DNA from: Streptomyces sp. Go-475
GTDB taxonomy: Bacteria > Actinomycetota > Actinomycetes > Streptomycetales > Streptomycetaceae
Direction: 5' to 3'
NCBI RefSeq assembly: GCF_003330845.1
Contig: NZ_CP026121.1
Location: 7,421,501-7,485,500, forward strand
Length of the DNA: 64,000 bases
In this document: piece by piece, positions 63,972 to 64,000 of the stretch
Layout: each line of letters begins with the position of its first letter
How positions within the stretch are numbered: position 1 is the first letter of the stretch
Position numbers and translations under genes: made by a program
Notes under the pieces: model-generated
Database searches by the model: none
What the model was told of the DNA's origin: nothing
Seen by the model: only the letters and a program-made list of their open reading frames with translations

Positions 63972-64000
63972 AACTCCACGGCCTTTCGTCTCTGCTTAGG

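Overview
The window is very GC-rich actinobacterial chromosome, most likely from a Streptomyces species. The signs are near-universal G or C at third codon positions, many GTG and TTG starts after GGAGG-like sites, long runs of genes coupled by ATGA or GTGA overlaps, Tat and lipoprotein signals, and families typical of the genus (SCO5389-like protein with its ATPase, the ebo-like cluster, an EF-G paralogue). I see no rRNA, insertion sequence, CRISPR array or attachment site. The only RNA gene seen is a tRNA-Leu (GAG).

Layout. (1) 1-5188: a ribose-type sugar ABC transporter whose ATPase is cut by the window edge, then a Gfo/Idh/MocA oxidoreductase and a TIM-barrel isomerase. (2) 5450-9172: a 1240-residue secreted protein with glucose-dehydrogenase-like propeller, PKD, CBM6-like, ThuA and 3-keto-disaccharide-hydrolase (DUF1080) domains. 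(3) 9258-16848: seven tightly packed genes forming an ebo-type cluster (inositol-phosphate-synthase-like enzyme, UbiA prenyltransferase, TIM barrel, EboA, TatD-like EboB, EboE, EboF phosphodiesterase). (4) 16930-18009: a secreted TIM-barrel isomerase. (5) 18076-29821: an oxalate-type locus. Leftward lie a ThDP-dependent oxalyl-CoA decarboxylase/2-hydroxyacyl-CoA lyase, a formyl-CoA:oxalate CoA-transferase, an NDP-forming acyl-CoA synthetase and two oxalate:formate-antiporter-family carriers. Rightward lie a second sucCD pair and an aldehyde dehydrogenase. A perfect 8-8-8 palindrome sits between the two arms.

(6) 29891-31494: a DUF2254 membrane protein and the tRNA. (7) 31539-37135: a heterodimeric ABC exporter plus MFS pump, divergent from a MarR regulator. 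(8) 37155-43798: a Fis-type regulator with a degenerate AAA domain and a hydroxyquinol pathway (FAD monooxygenase, intradiol dioxygenase, maleylacetate reductase, NmrA-like reductase), with the same TGTCTC-N5-GAGACA palindrome at both ends. (9) 43919-47254: a YceI-family protein, then a small leader ORF, an 11-bp hairpin and an EF-G paralogue. (10) 47490-51860: two tandem paralogues that join a PD-(D/E)XK nuclease-like domain to a DUF2075 helicase, each preceded by the same RNA-like element that can hide its Shine-Dalgarno. (11) 51870-57097: small and housekeeping-type genes. (12) 57110-63971: a divergent cluster with a CDP-alcohol phosphotransferase, zinc-free MDR dehydrogenase, degenerate pterin-synthase fold protein, glycosyltransferase, methyltransferase and flippase-like membrane protein, closed by a convergent creatininase-family gene.

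How parts work together. Regions 1-2 look like uptake and oxidative breakdown of an unusual or 3-keto sugar. Region 5 handles oxalate or another short acyl-CoA, with sucCD possibly supplying succinyl-CoA as CoA donor. Region 8 converts a resorcinol-like aromatic to 3-oxoadipate. Regions 3 and 12 look like biosynthesis of uncharacterised cyclitol/prenyl and glycosylated membrane-linked products. The strongest candidates for something undescribed are the conserved 5' element of the two nuclease-helicase genes, the region 12 cluster with its catalytically degenerate pterin-synthase-like protein, and the leader/hairpin before the EF-G paralogue.
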